Source: Buddleja alternifolia (lineage: Eukaryota; Streptophyta; Magnoliopsida; Lamiales; Scrophulariaceae). From it: DNA of 64,000 nt. A program made the position numbers and the translations under genes. The notes beneath the pieces were generated by a model. The model searched no databases and was not told where the DNA came from. It was given only the letters and a program-made list of their open reading frames with translations. Of this stretch, positions 32,345 to 43,673 are shown piece by piece (position 1 is the first letter of the stretch; the number at the start of each line of letters is the position of its first letter). The stretch is taken from assembly GCA_019426215.1 (NCBI GenBank), contig CM033393.1, forward strand, positions 1,059,001 to 1,123,000. The letters are read 5' to 3'.

Positions 32345-32530
32345 TCATTTTTGAATTAAATAACAAGAAATAAGAACTGACCTAAATCTTAAAGCAGAAA
32401 TGGCGAGCGGCAGTGTCAGTGACAGAAAGACTGAGCGGCGGAGATGGCGGCGGTGGCGGTGGCGGTGGCGGAGATGGCAGTGGCGGTGCGTGTCGCACCG
32501 TCGAGCTTGAGGGGAGTGGAATAATACTTT
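32345..32530 (-). promoter_or_regulatory. orphan PIG-H-type noncoding exon and promoter in unit 2
   Basis: The minus-strand text around GATTTAGGTCAGTTCTTA retains the donor arrangement of the PIG-H noncoding exon. The GGCGGTGGCGGTGGCGG run at about 32445-32490 is an expanded triplet/hexamer tract that is absent from unit 1. There is no downstream PIG-H coding exon on this copy, so any transcript would run into the intact RTE1-like gene region or unit-1 DNA. Confidence 0.55.
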
Positions 32531-32559
32531 TGGCGACTTTGTCATTTAATATAGGATAG

Positions 32560-33637
32560 AATAATTACACTTTCACCCCCCATTAAGATGTGTAATTACA
32601 CATTTCACCCTTCTCATAATTGAATTTACAAATCACATTTCACCTTTCTCATACTTTTTGGGTTTCTTTTCTTATTTTTTTTTTATTCTTTTATTGTGTA
32701 TCGGATTTTTCTGGTTCTTTATTTTTTTTTCTATTTTTTTCTTATCTGAAGTTTCTTATTTGTTAATGATTTTTGTGTGTGCGATTTTCTTCTATTTTTC
32801 TTATTTTTCAAATCTTTTTCTTAATTTTCAGATTTTTTTATTTTGTTTATGGCTTTGTCCTGCTTGTTCGATTTTTCTAAAAAAAAACAATTCCTCTAAT
32901 TTTTCTAATTGTTTGTTTTCCAAGTTCCTTTCTATTTTACAATTTTTATTTTATTTTCTGTGTTTGTGGAAAAACATGGACCTTTGCTTAAAGATCCAAC
33001 GGTTGAGATTTTAAAATAAACATGGAACTTTTATTAATTCTAAAATAAATATTTTATTTAAAATCTCAACCGTTAGATTTTTAATCAAAGGTCCATGTTT
33101 TCCCACAAACACAAAAAAATAAATTTATAATTTAAATATGTAAAATCTAATGTATATCTAGTGAATGTAATATTTAATAGACTAAGCCCGAATAACGTCA
33201 CATTGTCGTAGAGATTATATTATTGTTAATGTAACATCATCCAGCTAATTTGGTGATCAAAATTCGATTCATAAAAAAAATTCTAATTTATAGTGTATCC
33301 ATTTAATAATAAATCGAGAGTTCATGTACAACTCTGGACATCACAGAAAACCCGTATATAAAAAAGAAAATCTTGTACTATTATTTCCATTTACCACAGT
33401 AATTTTCACTCGAAAAACAAAATTTGATGACAATAATATCCCCAATGTTCAATAACTTTATTTCATTGTACCAAATCCCCTAAGACCGAAGATTGTTTAG
33501 TCGGGAACAATATTAAGTGTTTATGAGGGATTAATATAAAGATGCTTGATGTTTGGGAAGTTCTCGTGTCGCATGTCTTTATAATTGGAAAACATATATT
33601 TAGTTGATCAAACATGACTTAGTCTACTCAGGTTAAG
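32560..33637. other. unit-2 intergenic DNA, T-rich
   Basis: Collinear with unit 1 27420-28390. The long plus frame at 32658-33014 (mostly Phe, Leu and Ser) is a translation of T-rich DNA and is not supported as a gene. The copy of the inverted-repeat MITE is at about 32958-33112. Confidence 0.5.
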
Positions 33638-33890
33638 GTTGAAAATGAATCAAACTACTCGATACTCGACTCGAGCTCGATCGCTAAAAGCTCATTTGAG
33701 CTTGGTTAATTAACATGTCAAACCAAGCTTGAACGACCTTTTGTGTTTAATAAGTTTTAAAGCTCGGCTCGAGTTCGACTCGATTAATAATCAAGCAAGC
33801 TCAAACACAAACTTTAATTGAAGCTTGATTGTATTTCAAACAAGTTTGAACAATATCTTATTCGGCTCATTTCACCCCTAAACGATGTTA
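33638..33890. mobile_element. hAT-like MITE present only in unit 2
   Basis: The ends TAAGGTTGAAA and TTTCACCCCTA are imperfect inverted repeats. The interior has GCTCGAGTTCGACTCG-type words. At the matching place in unit 1 (about 28395) the DNA is uninterrupted, so the insertion came after the duplication. The target duplication is eroded. Confidence 0.6.
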
Positions 33891-34376
33891 CACATTAAGC
33901 AAATTCTATCATAGACCGGGACTAATCGTTTAGATTTATCCGACACCATTAGATGTAGGAGTGTTATAACAAAAATATATCAATCATTCCAATTCAATAG
34001 AGTAACCGGGATTGTCCATGATAGAACCACCCCGAATGACCTCCGATAAAATTAAACATGATTGAAGCTCGAATCACACCATATTTTTCTATTTGTTTTA
34101 TCATCTGAATCCATGCATGAACTGAAATTCAATATTTTAAACGTAACAAGCTTTTAGCTATCAATATACACATAAACAGATTTGAAATATCTGTATTTCT
34201 GTACTCTTAACCCAAACTAATTCAGAACTCTCACCTAAATATTCTTGAAGTTCCAATTGTAGCAAACACTCACCATTCATCAAATACCCATGCTAACATT
34301 TACCAACACAGTGCCTCCTTTCACTTAGCTCTAACTGACAGAAACTAGGAAAAATTATAGTCAAGACACACTCAAT

Positions 34377-34484
34377 TGGGAGAGGCAAAACCCACTTCGG
34401 TGATCTCTACGTCTCGAAGGGAAATAGTCTCCGGCGTCCGGTTGGGGGAAACCCTGGTATATATCAAAAATAAAAATAAAAAAA
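34377..34484 (+). mobile_element. short SINE- or LINE-end-like insert present only in unit 2
   Basis: About 108 bp beginning TGGGAGAGGCAAAACCC and ending in an A-rich tail (ATCAAAAATAAAAATAAAAA). Unit 1 has CACTCAATCAATCACATG with no insert at this place (about 28875). The A-rich 3' tail points to a retroposed sequence. The family is not recognised. Confidence 0.55.
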
Positions 34485-36224
34485 TCACATGATAAGTGTA
34501 GTAACAGTTAACACTTTCCACCAAGTATATAACTTGCGTGTTTCATTTTGCCATATAAAGATGCTTTGAATTTAGTTCAACCTGGTCTCGACTAGAATTT
34601 CCTGGGGAACAAGAATGGACATATCTCATTCTTGCTGATCTCTATGAGCAATGCATAAACTTATAAGTTATAACCATCACACAAAAGGTAAATATTGCAA
34701 CCAAATTCAAATGTAGAAGAACAACAAAAATAAAGTCGTAGTTGACCTATAGAGTGAAAGATACTGGCTGCTCTCATTTCTGTCATCTACGCATTTGGAG
34801 TAACTAATTTATTCATGACAATGTAAACAATATCACCAATAGCATCTCAAAATTTCACCAATATCACGTATATTGAATCTTCACACAGCACAGTTAAACA
34901 CGGAACACTTTAAATGTTCTCAAGTGTATTTTCTGTATCATCATAAAGTCAGGAATATAACGAAATTTACACATATATCAACTTTCTGAAACTGTAAGTA
35001 TCCAAAAGAAACCACCCAACTAGAATGAAAATGAAGATAGCCAAGTAAGTGAGGAATGTCCCTCCTCCAAAGGCTAGACAAATCCCAGATACTACGACAA
35101 ACGGTAGACAGATAGGAAGAATAACTAATTTACTAACATACCGTCCCTTAATGAAAATAAGGATAGCCAAGTTTACCACATCACTACAAGAAAACAGGTC
35201 TTCAGAGATGGAAAAATCCGTCTCTAAACCCAATTTTCCGTCTCTGAAAATAAACAGAGACGGATAAATTCCGTCTCTACCACCCATCGTTAAAAAGCTC
35301 GACGCTGATTGAGACGGAAATTTTCCTTCTCTATTTTTAGAGACAAATTTCGTCGCTTTTTTCATGACTCGTTCACAAATAATCAGTCTCTATATTTTGT
35401 CTTTAATCCGTCTCTAACTAAATTCAGATTCGGTCTCTAATCCTTCTCAACATCCGTCTCCAGATTTTTTGCAATCCATCTCTAATCCCAACTCATAATC
35501 CGCCTCTTAATCCGCCGTTGATCCCAACTCTGTTTATGTCTCTACATCAGTCTCTAATTCCAACTTTGTATCCATTTCTAAATCCGTGTCTGATTCCAAC
35601 TTTGTATCTATCTCTAAATTCGTCTCTGATCCCAACTCTATATCTGTCTCTAAATCCATCTCTAATCGTAATTCTATATAGGTCTCTAATTCTGTCTCTA
35701 GTCTGTCTTTACTATTTTCTAAAATTGTCTCTAAATCCGTCTCTAAATGAAGCTAAATAATTAATGAATATAGAGTTTTATTCGCTAAATCTATATCAAA
35801 CCTAGTAAATCACAAATAATTCAATAAAATCAACAAATATTAATTAAACAACGTCACAGCTATCAAAATGCAAACAACTAATTAACACCACAATTACAGT
35901 ATCTAACACAATCATTTTAACACAACATCATTCTACCAAAATATCATTCTAACAGATAATCATCTCCATCCAATTAGTCCAACATCTAACCAAAAGTACC
36001 AAAGCGACGGATAATTAACACGAGTTACTACTAATCATCAAAGTATATAACGAAAAATCATCCACTAACTACCTCCAATCTGAACCTCTTTGCTCATTAT
36101 AATTTCCAGACCCACCAAGGAACTTATGGTTTGGATGCCCCACATCTTCAACAAATGTTCGAAGGATCTCCTCCATGTTCAATTTCATCTCTTCTTTGAT
36201 TTGTTTAATCTCTTCGTTCTTCAC

Positions 36225-37113
36225 TCAATAATCTCTTTTCCGAACTTCCTCAAACACATTTTCTATCAATTTCTTGTTCTCTTCATTGCTCCTTTTTTGG
36301 TTTCCTCGCATATCATCTATTTCTTGTGTTAACTCCACAATTACTTCACGAGACTCTTCCCGACAAGCAACTGATGAGCTAGAGCTCACACTATAACTCC
36401 CAGAAGTTTTGCAGTGCCCAACTCCGTACAAACGGCCCTTTGATGGGCCTCCAGTCACTTTGCACCATGATGAAAGATCAAACGACAGTAAAGAGGAGGA
36501 ATCACTGAGACCCTGCTTGGCCCTATATTCTTTCTGCGCATGTGACGAAAATTGTTAATTCTTAATAATGTATTAACAAGTAAATGAAACAAAACAACAT
36601 CCGCTAAGAAAATTAAAGAAAAAGGTAATTAAAAGCAAAAGGTAACAAAGAGAAACTTAATCAAAAGATACTTACACTAACTTTTTTTGATTTTTTATCC
36701 ACAAACTCCCCAGTACCTTGACTTATGTGGCATCGGTCAAAATCATTAACATTGCGCTTAAGTTTTTTTTTTCCACAATAATGATGATTATACTAATCAA
36801 TGTTCAATAGTATCGCAGAAAAGATGAAAATTTTGTAAACTAAACATACCATTTTTAGTCGATGTGCTTCCCGAGGGATAGAACCACAAGTATGCTTCGT
36901 GACGCAACCATCTTTCTCAGTCATGCGATCCTGCTTAGCCTTTTCACATTTTTGTACATACTCCTCTATAGCCCAATACTTCTGCACCAATTCATCCCAT
37001 ATATGTGTGCCCATCGAATTTGGAGCTCTACCGATCATGTCCAAATTACTCGATTTTCTGCTTAATTGCTCCTCAGCGTTGTCCAAAGCTTTCTTCTTAA
37101 CTTTATAAAGCAA
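36225..37113 (-). pseudogene. CACTA-associated Transposase_24-like ORF fragments, minus strand
   Basis: The frame at 36793-37113 reads LSRKSSNLDMIGRAPNSMG, THIWDELVQKYWAIEEYVQK and VTKHTCGSIPREAH. The frame at 36225-36458 has an acidic coiled tail (VELTQEIDDMRGNQ...). The blocks match the plant Ptta/En/Spm-type ORF, which accompanies CACTA transposases. Stops and frame changes separate the pieces. Confidence 0.7.
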
Positions 37114-37848
37114 TTCCCTGAGTCAGACACTTGTATTTTCATTTCAAATCTTTCGCATACACGCATCTGTTAAGTTGCCCCACCTATATCTCAACTGAAA
37201 TATGGACATTTCAAAAAAATTACTTAAGAATCAAACTTCAAATTCAATAAACTACCTTAAAATTCTCCCATAAAAAAATTTTAGTCGCCTCTGGAACCTT
37301 AAGCCATCTCGGGTATGCTTCTGTGAAAATGCCCTTTATGATTCTTTATAGGTCACTCGGAATATCACAAATGATATAAAAGATATTTTCACAGAAGCAT
37401 ACCCGAGATGGATTAAGATTCCAGGGGCGACTAAAAATTTGTTATGGGAGAATTTTAAGGTACTTTATTGAAGTTTGAAGTTTGATTCTTATATCATGTT
37501 ATTTGAAGTTTGATTAATGTCCATATTTCAGTTGAGATATAGGTGGAACAACTTAACAGATGCATGTATGCGAAAGATTTGGAATGAAAATGCAGGTGCC
37601 CGACTCAGGGAATTGCTTTACAAAGCTAAGAAGAAAGCTTTGGACAATGGTGAGGAGCAATTAGGCAGAAAATCAAGTAATTTGGACATGATTGGTAGAG
37701 CTCCAAATTGGATGGACACACATATATGGGATGAATTGGTGCAGAAGTATTGGGCTATAGAGGAGTATGTACAAAAATGTGAAAAGGCTAAGCAGAATCG
37801 CATGACTGAGAAGGATGATTCCGTCACGAAGCATACTTGTGGTTCTAA
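36879..37848. repeat. long palindrome inside the CACTA element
   Basis: Arms of about 455-460 bp (36879-37333 and 37387-37848) are reverse complements with moderate divergence, separated by about 50 bp. Matching landmarks are GCATACCCGAGATGG with its complement near 37310, and GAACCACAAGTATGCTTCGT with its complement near 37840. Confidence 0.8.
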
Positions 37849-37855
37849 GCCCTGT
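37517..37855 (+). pseudogene. inverted copy of the same CACTA ORF fragment
   Basis: The frame begins FQLRYRWNNLTDACMRKIWN and continues LGRKSSNLDMIGRAPNWMD, THIWDELVQKYWAIEEYVQ and SVTKHTCG. It is the reverse-complement counterpart of 36880-37180 and runs straight into the right end of the transposon. Confidence 0.75.
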
Positions 37856-38079
37856 TTTCTTGTAGTGAAGTGGCAACGAACGAATGGCAGCTACAAGTTA
37901 AAATGTTGTCGGAGTGGTGTTGGTACTCTTGCGTGCTTTTACGTAATGCATCATCCCCCGTCACAATTGCTCTTCTCCCTCCATTTTGCATCAATTCATC
38001 TTCACTTCCATGTAAAGAGGAATCCAACTGCAGGAAAGAATTTACACCATACAAATTTCATCAATCATGATAGATTGCG

Positions 38080-38860
38080 TTGATATGCTATTATATTAAA
38101 AAAAAAAAAAAAAATCGGTGCATATCTCACTCCTTAATGTGAGAGTACTGGGTGGTCCTCAGCCCTATATCTGAGGGTACTTGCATATAGCAGTTGATCA
38201 CCCAGGACAAGCTACTCATATAGCGATGAAGGACAAATCAAGCTTGGACTTGAGATCGATCGCGCTATATGAACAAATCAAGCTACTTGGACTTGAGATC
38301 GATCGCTTAAAGCTCGTTCGAGCGAACAAATTTTTGTGTTCGATTACTCGATTGATAAACAATGATAAAATATGTGCAAGAAAGTCAACTGACTCGAGCT
38401 CGACTTGATTAAAACTCATTTAAGCTCGCTCTGAACAAACAAACCAAGCTCAGACACAAACATACGCATACTTTGAATCTCGATAATAATTCAAACAAGT
38501 TTACGCAACAACTTCTTTGGCTCGGCTCGATTTGTTTACAACCGTATACTCACGGACCCTCACAGATGGGGGTGGGAATAACCAAGAGCCACTACTACCG
38601 GACTTATCAAGAATGTTCGAAGCTATTTTAAGTTGTGTTGATAGAAGGACTTAAAAGCTAAAGATTTCAAACACATAATAAGAAATCTATTTCACGTGTT
38701 TGGAATTTGGATAATTTTGAGTATATAAGGATTCTGAATCTTTTTCCAATCATTTTGAATTATTTTTCCAATCATTATTATGAATTTCAAATCGACTTGA
38801 TATTAGAGTCATTTGAAATCCTTTTAACCCAAATCCCTTGATCCAAATTGCTTAAAACTG
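38080..38860. repeat. repeat remnants in the copy-2 intron
   Basis: The same hAT-like and MITE remnants as in the intact gene's intron. There is also a poly(A) run at about 38098-38114 and a local repeat of GAGATCGATCGC near 38240-38310. Confidence 0.5.
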
Positions 38861-39462
38861 AATCAATCAATGATACTGGAATGGTAAACAGTGTCCTTAT
38901 GCAAATGATATTTCAAATTAACAAAATCCACAATCAAAGTGATACTAATGAACTCTACCTGCTCTTTGCTTAGTTGAATGTACCGAGTCGGAGCACCGAA
39001 CGTAAAATTATCCAAGCAAACGTAATTCGGGCCAGCAAAATCCAAGATAACTTCATCCTCCCTGCATATCCCAATATGGCCAACACAAGGAAAAAACCAT
39101 GACAGCACAGGAAGCGGCGACCACACAATGCAGCACGGAAATCGACTTCTGCTGGGATCAATTTGCATCGACTCAACGTCTCTTTCTTCGATCATCAAAC
39201 TGCGCTCGGATTGCACATTTGATCCCATTTCCTAAACTGGCAAAAATGCTGATAAAATCATAACTATTTCGCGATACTAATTAGCAAATGGTTTAATCGG
39301 AGGAAACGACAGCATCAATCATTTCAGTTGTATGAAAAATTGCTGATGAATTTCCCCAACACTACAAACCCTACTTTTGATTGACTATTGAAAATGGAAT
39401 TAACTGATTTGGGGGAATCGGTAGGACATACCCTAGCTGGAAGCCAAACGCAGTGTAGTGGA

Positions 39463-40233
39463 TAGGGGTGTACACGTTTGGGTTCGGGCGGTTTTACCAA
39501 AAAAATTAACCCGATCCGACATGTGCGGGTTGACAAAATATCAAACCGAAAGCGCATAATTATCTTTTCAAATCGAGCGGTTCGGGTCGGTCGGATTTAA
39601 TGTTTTACCAGGCGGGTTGGCGGGTTATCAAATTATAGTTATAATTTTTACAACTTAATTTTAGTTATAAGTATTAAGTAAGAAATTAATTATTATACTT
39701 TTTGTACATTTAACTAAAAAAAAATTGAGTTGGTGAAAAATACACAAATAAATGGTGTTATTAAATAAAATTCATATTACCATGATTTCTAATGAGTGAA
39801 AAACTCTAAAATATTAATAAAATTAATGTTTTTTGTAAATTTATCATCAAAATATACATATACATATAAATTTTTCGTTCAAATCAAATGAAAACAAGTG
39901 TTCAAACGAGTCAATTTGTTTGCTCAAATAAAAAATAAAATATGTTACATGAATATGAATAAACCACTCTTATTAGTGAGTATATATGCATATATAGTTT
40001 TCAAAGTTTAGTGTTAATCTTTAACTATATATACTTATACTTGTAATATAAATGATTAGCGGTCGGGTTAGGCGGGTTACAATTATTAAACCCACCACCC
40101 GACCCAAAAGTGGCGGATTGCAATATTTTCAACCCGCCACTATTATTTAATAATTCTAAACCGGCGGTTTTCAGGCGGATCGGCTCGGGTTGAGCGGTTT
40201 GGGCGGGTTGAGCGGGTTTTATGTACACTCCTA
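39463..40233. mobile_element. hAT-like element, present only in unit 2
   Basis: The ends TAGGGGTGTACA and TGTACACTCCTA are inverted repeats. A perfect 8-bp target duplication GTAGTGGA lies at 39455-39462 and 40234-40241. Unit 1 shows the empty site near 31205. The 771-bp interior is rich in GGCGGGTT/AACCCGCC words at both ends and AT-rich in the middle, with no transposase. Confidence 0.9.
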
Positions 40234-40521
40234 GTAGTGGATTAGCGTTTATATCATGTGCTACGATGTAAATTAATCGAGCTCGAGCTCGAGCTCGAGC
40301 TGAGCTTGATGAAATTTTTAAGGTCGAGCTCAAGCTTGACAAGCTTAATTATTAAAGCTTGATGGGCCGAGCTTGAGGTTGAACTCGAGTTTCGACTAAA
40401 AATTGATTTAATTATTTTTACATTTTTAAAAATAAAATTATTTAACGATACATTGCTATTAATGTATAAAAAATTTTTAATAATGTATATCATAATTAAA
40501 GATATAATTACATAAGTAAAG

Positions 40522-40793
40522 GGGATAATTGCATATCATACCCCTGTGAAATGTGAAACATGCATATATTTCCCCTGTGTAAAAAAAATAGCCTGAAATA
40601 ACTCTATGATTTTCAAAACCCTGCACAAAACCCCCAACCCTATTTCAAATACACTGCGCGTGAATGCTACCTTTCACGGATTGGGGGTTTCGTGTAGGAT
40701 TTTGAAAATCATAGGGTTATTTCATCCTATTTTTTTAACACAGGGGATGTGTAAAGATTTCATGTTTCAAGGGATATGATATGCAATTATCCC
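40522..40793. mobile_element. Mutator-type palindromic MITE, copy A
   Basis: The ends GGGATAATTGCATATCATAC and its near complement enclose a foldback of 272 bp. The flanks TAAGTAAAG and TAAGTAAAA form a 9-bp duplication with one mismatch; unit 1 has the empty site (TAAGTAAAATG) near 31474. A second family member is at 54061-54346. Confidence 0.85.
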
Positions 40794-41265
40794 TAAGTAA
40801 AATGATAATAATTATAAAAATACTATTCCAGATGAGATAAATGGTAATTAGAAAAACGTATTTATTAAACACAGCTTCACCTACTAAGAGAAGAAAGGAT
40901 AGAAATGTTTTTTTTATATATAAGTGTTTTAGAAACAGATATCATATATAAGTGTTTTATGAACATATATCATGTATCAATTATATGTAATATGTATACC
41001 TAATTGATATATTATCATATATTATTATCCCTAGTATTATTATGATTAACACCACTTTATTGGAAATTACTAATTCAATGAAGAGTTACCTACATACACT
41101 TATAATCCTTACCTTCTAAATCAAAGAAAATTTGAGAACACAAAATAGATATGAAAAGTTTAATAAATTCTTGGAATATACATTTTGTTATTTAATTTGC
41201 CAAAAGTACTCTAATATTTATAAAGTCTTCAATCCAATTCTTATTCCTAATTTTATTTTATTTTT

Positions 41266-42045
41266 TTGATAATCTATTCTTATTCCTAATGTGAGTTAGA
41301 TAAAACTCCCCACCAAAATAATCCCTTTCCTAACTAAATTGTGTTAGACAATTTTTTTTCAACTCATTAATTAATTAATTTATTGATTAATTAAATAGTA
41401 CTCTTGAATTTATTAATTGTGCTTTTAATAAATCCTTTAAGCTCAACCCATTAATTAATTAATTAATTCAATGATTAATTATTTAGTATTAATCAATTAA
41501 GCACAAAACTCTATTAATTAAATACTCCATCAAGAGTTAAATCAACTAAAGTTAATTAATTTCGTTAGTCATTTCCAAAGACTAATTAAAACACATAACT
41601 GGAAACTTATCCAAGTAAGTGTGTGACCCCTTCAGTACATTCAAGAGCTAGTAGTAGGACCACTTTGTTCGGTAATATAAAATTACCTCAATTAATTACT
41701 ATGTCAAGTAATTAATCGGGGTAGAAATTAATCACCAATTAATTCATAACCCCAAAGATTGACTCAACTCCTAGACTTGAATGATTTTAAATAGATTTTT
41801 TTCAAATCACGATAGCATGTGTCTCATCATTATCATTTTGTCAGATCTCCTGATCAAATCTAGGATTTGGTTATCAATCGAAGTCCTATTAATTTAATCA
41901 TATGACAAGGACAATCAATGAGCCCAAGTCGGCTCGAAACTTGCAAGTTCGGCATAAATTTTTTTAACCTTGAGCCAAAGGTTAGAGCTTGAATCAAATT
42001 CAAGTTGAGCGTGAGATGAGGTACGCTCAAATTGAATGAGCTTGA
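41266..42045 (-). mobile_element. Copia-type LTR remnant, left part
   Basis: The phrase GTGTGTGACCCCTTCAG and the surrounding TTAATTAATTAA-rich text at 41330-41800 match LTR text at 45500-45800 and, inverted, at 48530-48700. The piece is probably part of an LTR continued at 44220-44936 and split by later insertions. Confidence 0.5.
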
Positions 42046-42054
42046 GCTCGTATA

Positions 42055-42312
42055 GGGAAAATTGCAGGGTCGTGAACATTTTTTGTCATATAAAAAAAGG
42101 TCCAATTGGCAATTTTGGTACACTCCGGGAAGAACTTTGGCAATTTGAGTACAAATTTTACCGAAAAATTCAAAATTGGCCTAAAAATATTATTTGGCCT
42201 GAAAATTGACTTGAGTTTGGGGATTTTTTTCATTTGGTGGGAAAATTTACCTTCAATTTGGGGATTTTTGCATGTGGAGGAAAAATTGACTTTTAATTTG
42301 GGGATTTTAACT

Positions 42313-42343
<31 letters not shown>

Positions 42344-43248
42344 TTCTGTTTAATTTGTATCACTTTTTGAAAATTTTAAATCAAATATTTTTTTACCTAA
42401 GTTATTTTTTCTTTTATTTATAATGAATAAAATTGCATCATTAATACATCTATATAATAAAAAATATAAAAACATAAATTATAATATTAATTAAAATTTG
42501 TCATGGAAATCGGCAGTCAATGAAAGATATTTTTATTTAAATTTAAAAGTTAGTTTAAGATATAATTTATAATATTTTTTTATTTTTCGGAAAAAAATCT
42601 ATTTTGTTTTCTAATTATTTTTTATTTCTATTTTTTCTCTGAATTTTCTTAATTTTTTTAGCTAATTTATTTAATTGTCAATGGAAAAAAAATATTTCGC
42701 CATTAAAAATAAATTTATTCAAATTTAAACTTTTTAATATTTGATATTTTTATTTTTTAAATTTTTTATGTTTAATATTTTTAGATAAGTTCTTAACAGT
42801 TTTGTAACTATATTCGATTTATATAAATATTATGTTATTATATTTTTTCAATAAATATTTATTTTCTTAAACTTTAAATTAGTTTGAAATATACATTAAT
42901 ATTTTCTAATTTTTTAGAATTATTTTATTTTATATTTATAATTTTATCTTCACATAAGATTTGGGGGTAATATTGACTTTTCTACTTTTTTCCCTTCAAA
43001 TTTGGGTGCTACCTAGGAGATTTCCCTCCAAATTTAGGTGCCACATATGCAATTTTTCCTCCACATATCAAAATCCCCAAATTTGGTGGCAAATAGACAT
43101 TTTTGGGCTAATTTTGAATTTTTTAGCGAAATTTGTATTCAAATTGCCAAATTTCTCGCCGAAGTGTACCAATATTGTCAATTGGACCCTTGTTTATATT
43201 AAAAAACTGTACACAACCCTTTGGTGTACCAAAAATGCAATTTTTCCG
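42055..43248. mobile_element. Mutator-like element, non-autonomous
   Basis: Terminal inverted repeats of about 200 bp begin GGGAAAATTGCAGGGTCGTG and end GCAATTTTTCCG. A perfect 9-bp duplication GCTCGTATA lies at 42046-42054 and 43249-43257. The interior is very AT-rich, with a (TA)n run at about 42316-42342. No transposase ORF is present. Confidence 0.85.
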
Positions 43249-43673
43249 GCTCGTATAAGTAAACAATATATATATATATATGCAAATAATAAAAATAATA
43301 TGCTAGCTATAAAATTATACAAATACCACTCATAATTCATAAACATGTCTACATTTTTAAGGATAATATGAATGTTCAAATTAGAAAAAATAATTCAACC
43401 GTGTTTTAGTTCAAAATGTTCTCCAATACAAAAAATATAAAATTAATTACTGCTTTAAATTTATGAAGTCAAGTTTGAAGAATTTTAATACGAATATAAT
43501 TCCATTGTGAATATTTTGAAGTATTTAGATATTATTTGATTTTATTATTCTTTTGGTAGATTTATCTTGTTAATTGTACTAGAAAGCCAAAAGTATTAAA
43601 ATTTCAAATTTAAGCAGGTCCGGGCTCGCCTTGAAGCCCGTCAAGCCAAACCCAAGACTTGAATGAAAAAGCT

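Larger units (their letters stand above)
35182..37867 (+). mobile_element. CACTA (En/Spm) transposon, non-autonomous
   Basis: The ends CACTACAAGAAAACAGG and CCTGTTTTCTTGTAGTG are perfect inverted repeats. Subterminal repeats of CCGTCTCT/TCCGTCTCTAA type crowd 35200-35750. The flanks CAT and AAG do not form the expected 3-bp duplication, and the host exon has lost about 40 bp, so a deletion accompanied or followed insertion. The interior holds pieces of a Transposase_24-type ORF in both orientations. No transposase core is complete. Confidence 0.9.
34967..39228 (-). pseudogene. RTE1-like copy 2, disrupted by a CACTA element
   Basis: Exon 1 (38959-39228) is intact and nearly identical to the functional copy, with changes such as G to E in [10 protein letters not shown]. 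Exon 2 restarts at about 38025 but lacks the 12 bp for CCTF just after the acceptor. It has W to G (TGDDAL) and N to S (LTCSCHSF), then breaks at 37868 where the CACTA end begins. The C-terminal part resumes at about 35181 and runs to the stop at 34967. About 40 bp encoding [13 protein letters not shown] is missing around the insertion. A working product is unlikely. Confidence 0.9.
31951..41265. repeat. tandem segmental duplication, unit 2
   Basis: This is a direct copy of unit 1, lengthened by later insertions at 33638-33890, 34377-34484, 35182-37867, 39463-40233 and 40522-40793. It starts with an orphan copy of the PIG-H 5'UTR intron and noncoding exon but has no PIG-H coding exon. Its RTE1-like gene is broken. 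Confidence 0.9.

Noticed and set aside
31951..32530. A second PIG-H gene
   Set aside because: Only the noncoding exon, part of the 5'UTR intron and promoter were duplicated; no coding exon follows on this copy.
32658..33014. 118-codon Phe/Leu-rich membrane-like frame
   Set aside because: It is a translation of T-rich DNA; the corresponding place in unit 1 does not preserve the frame.
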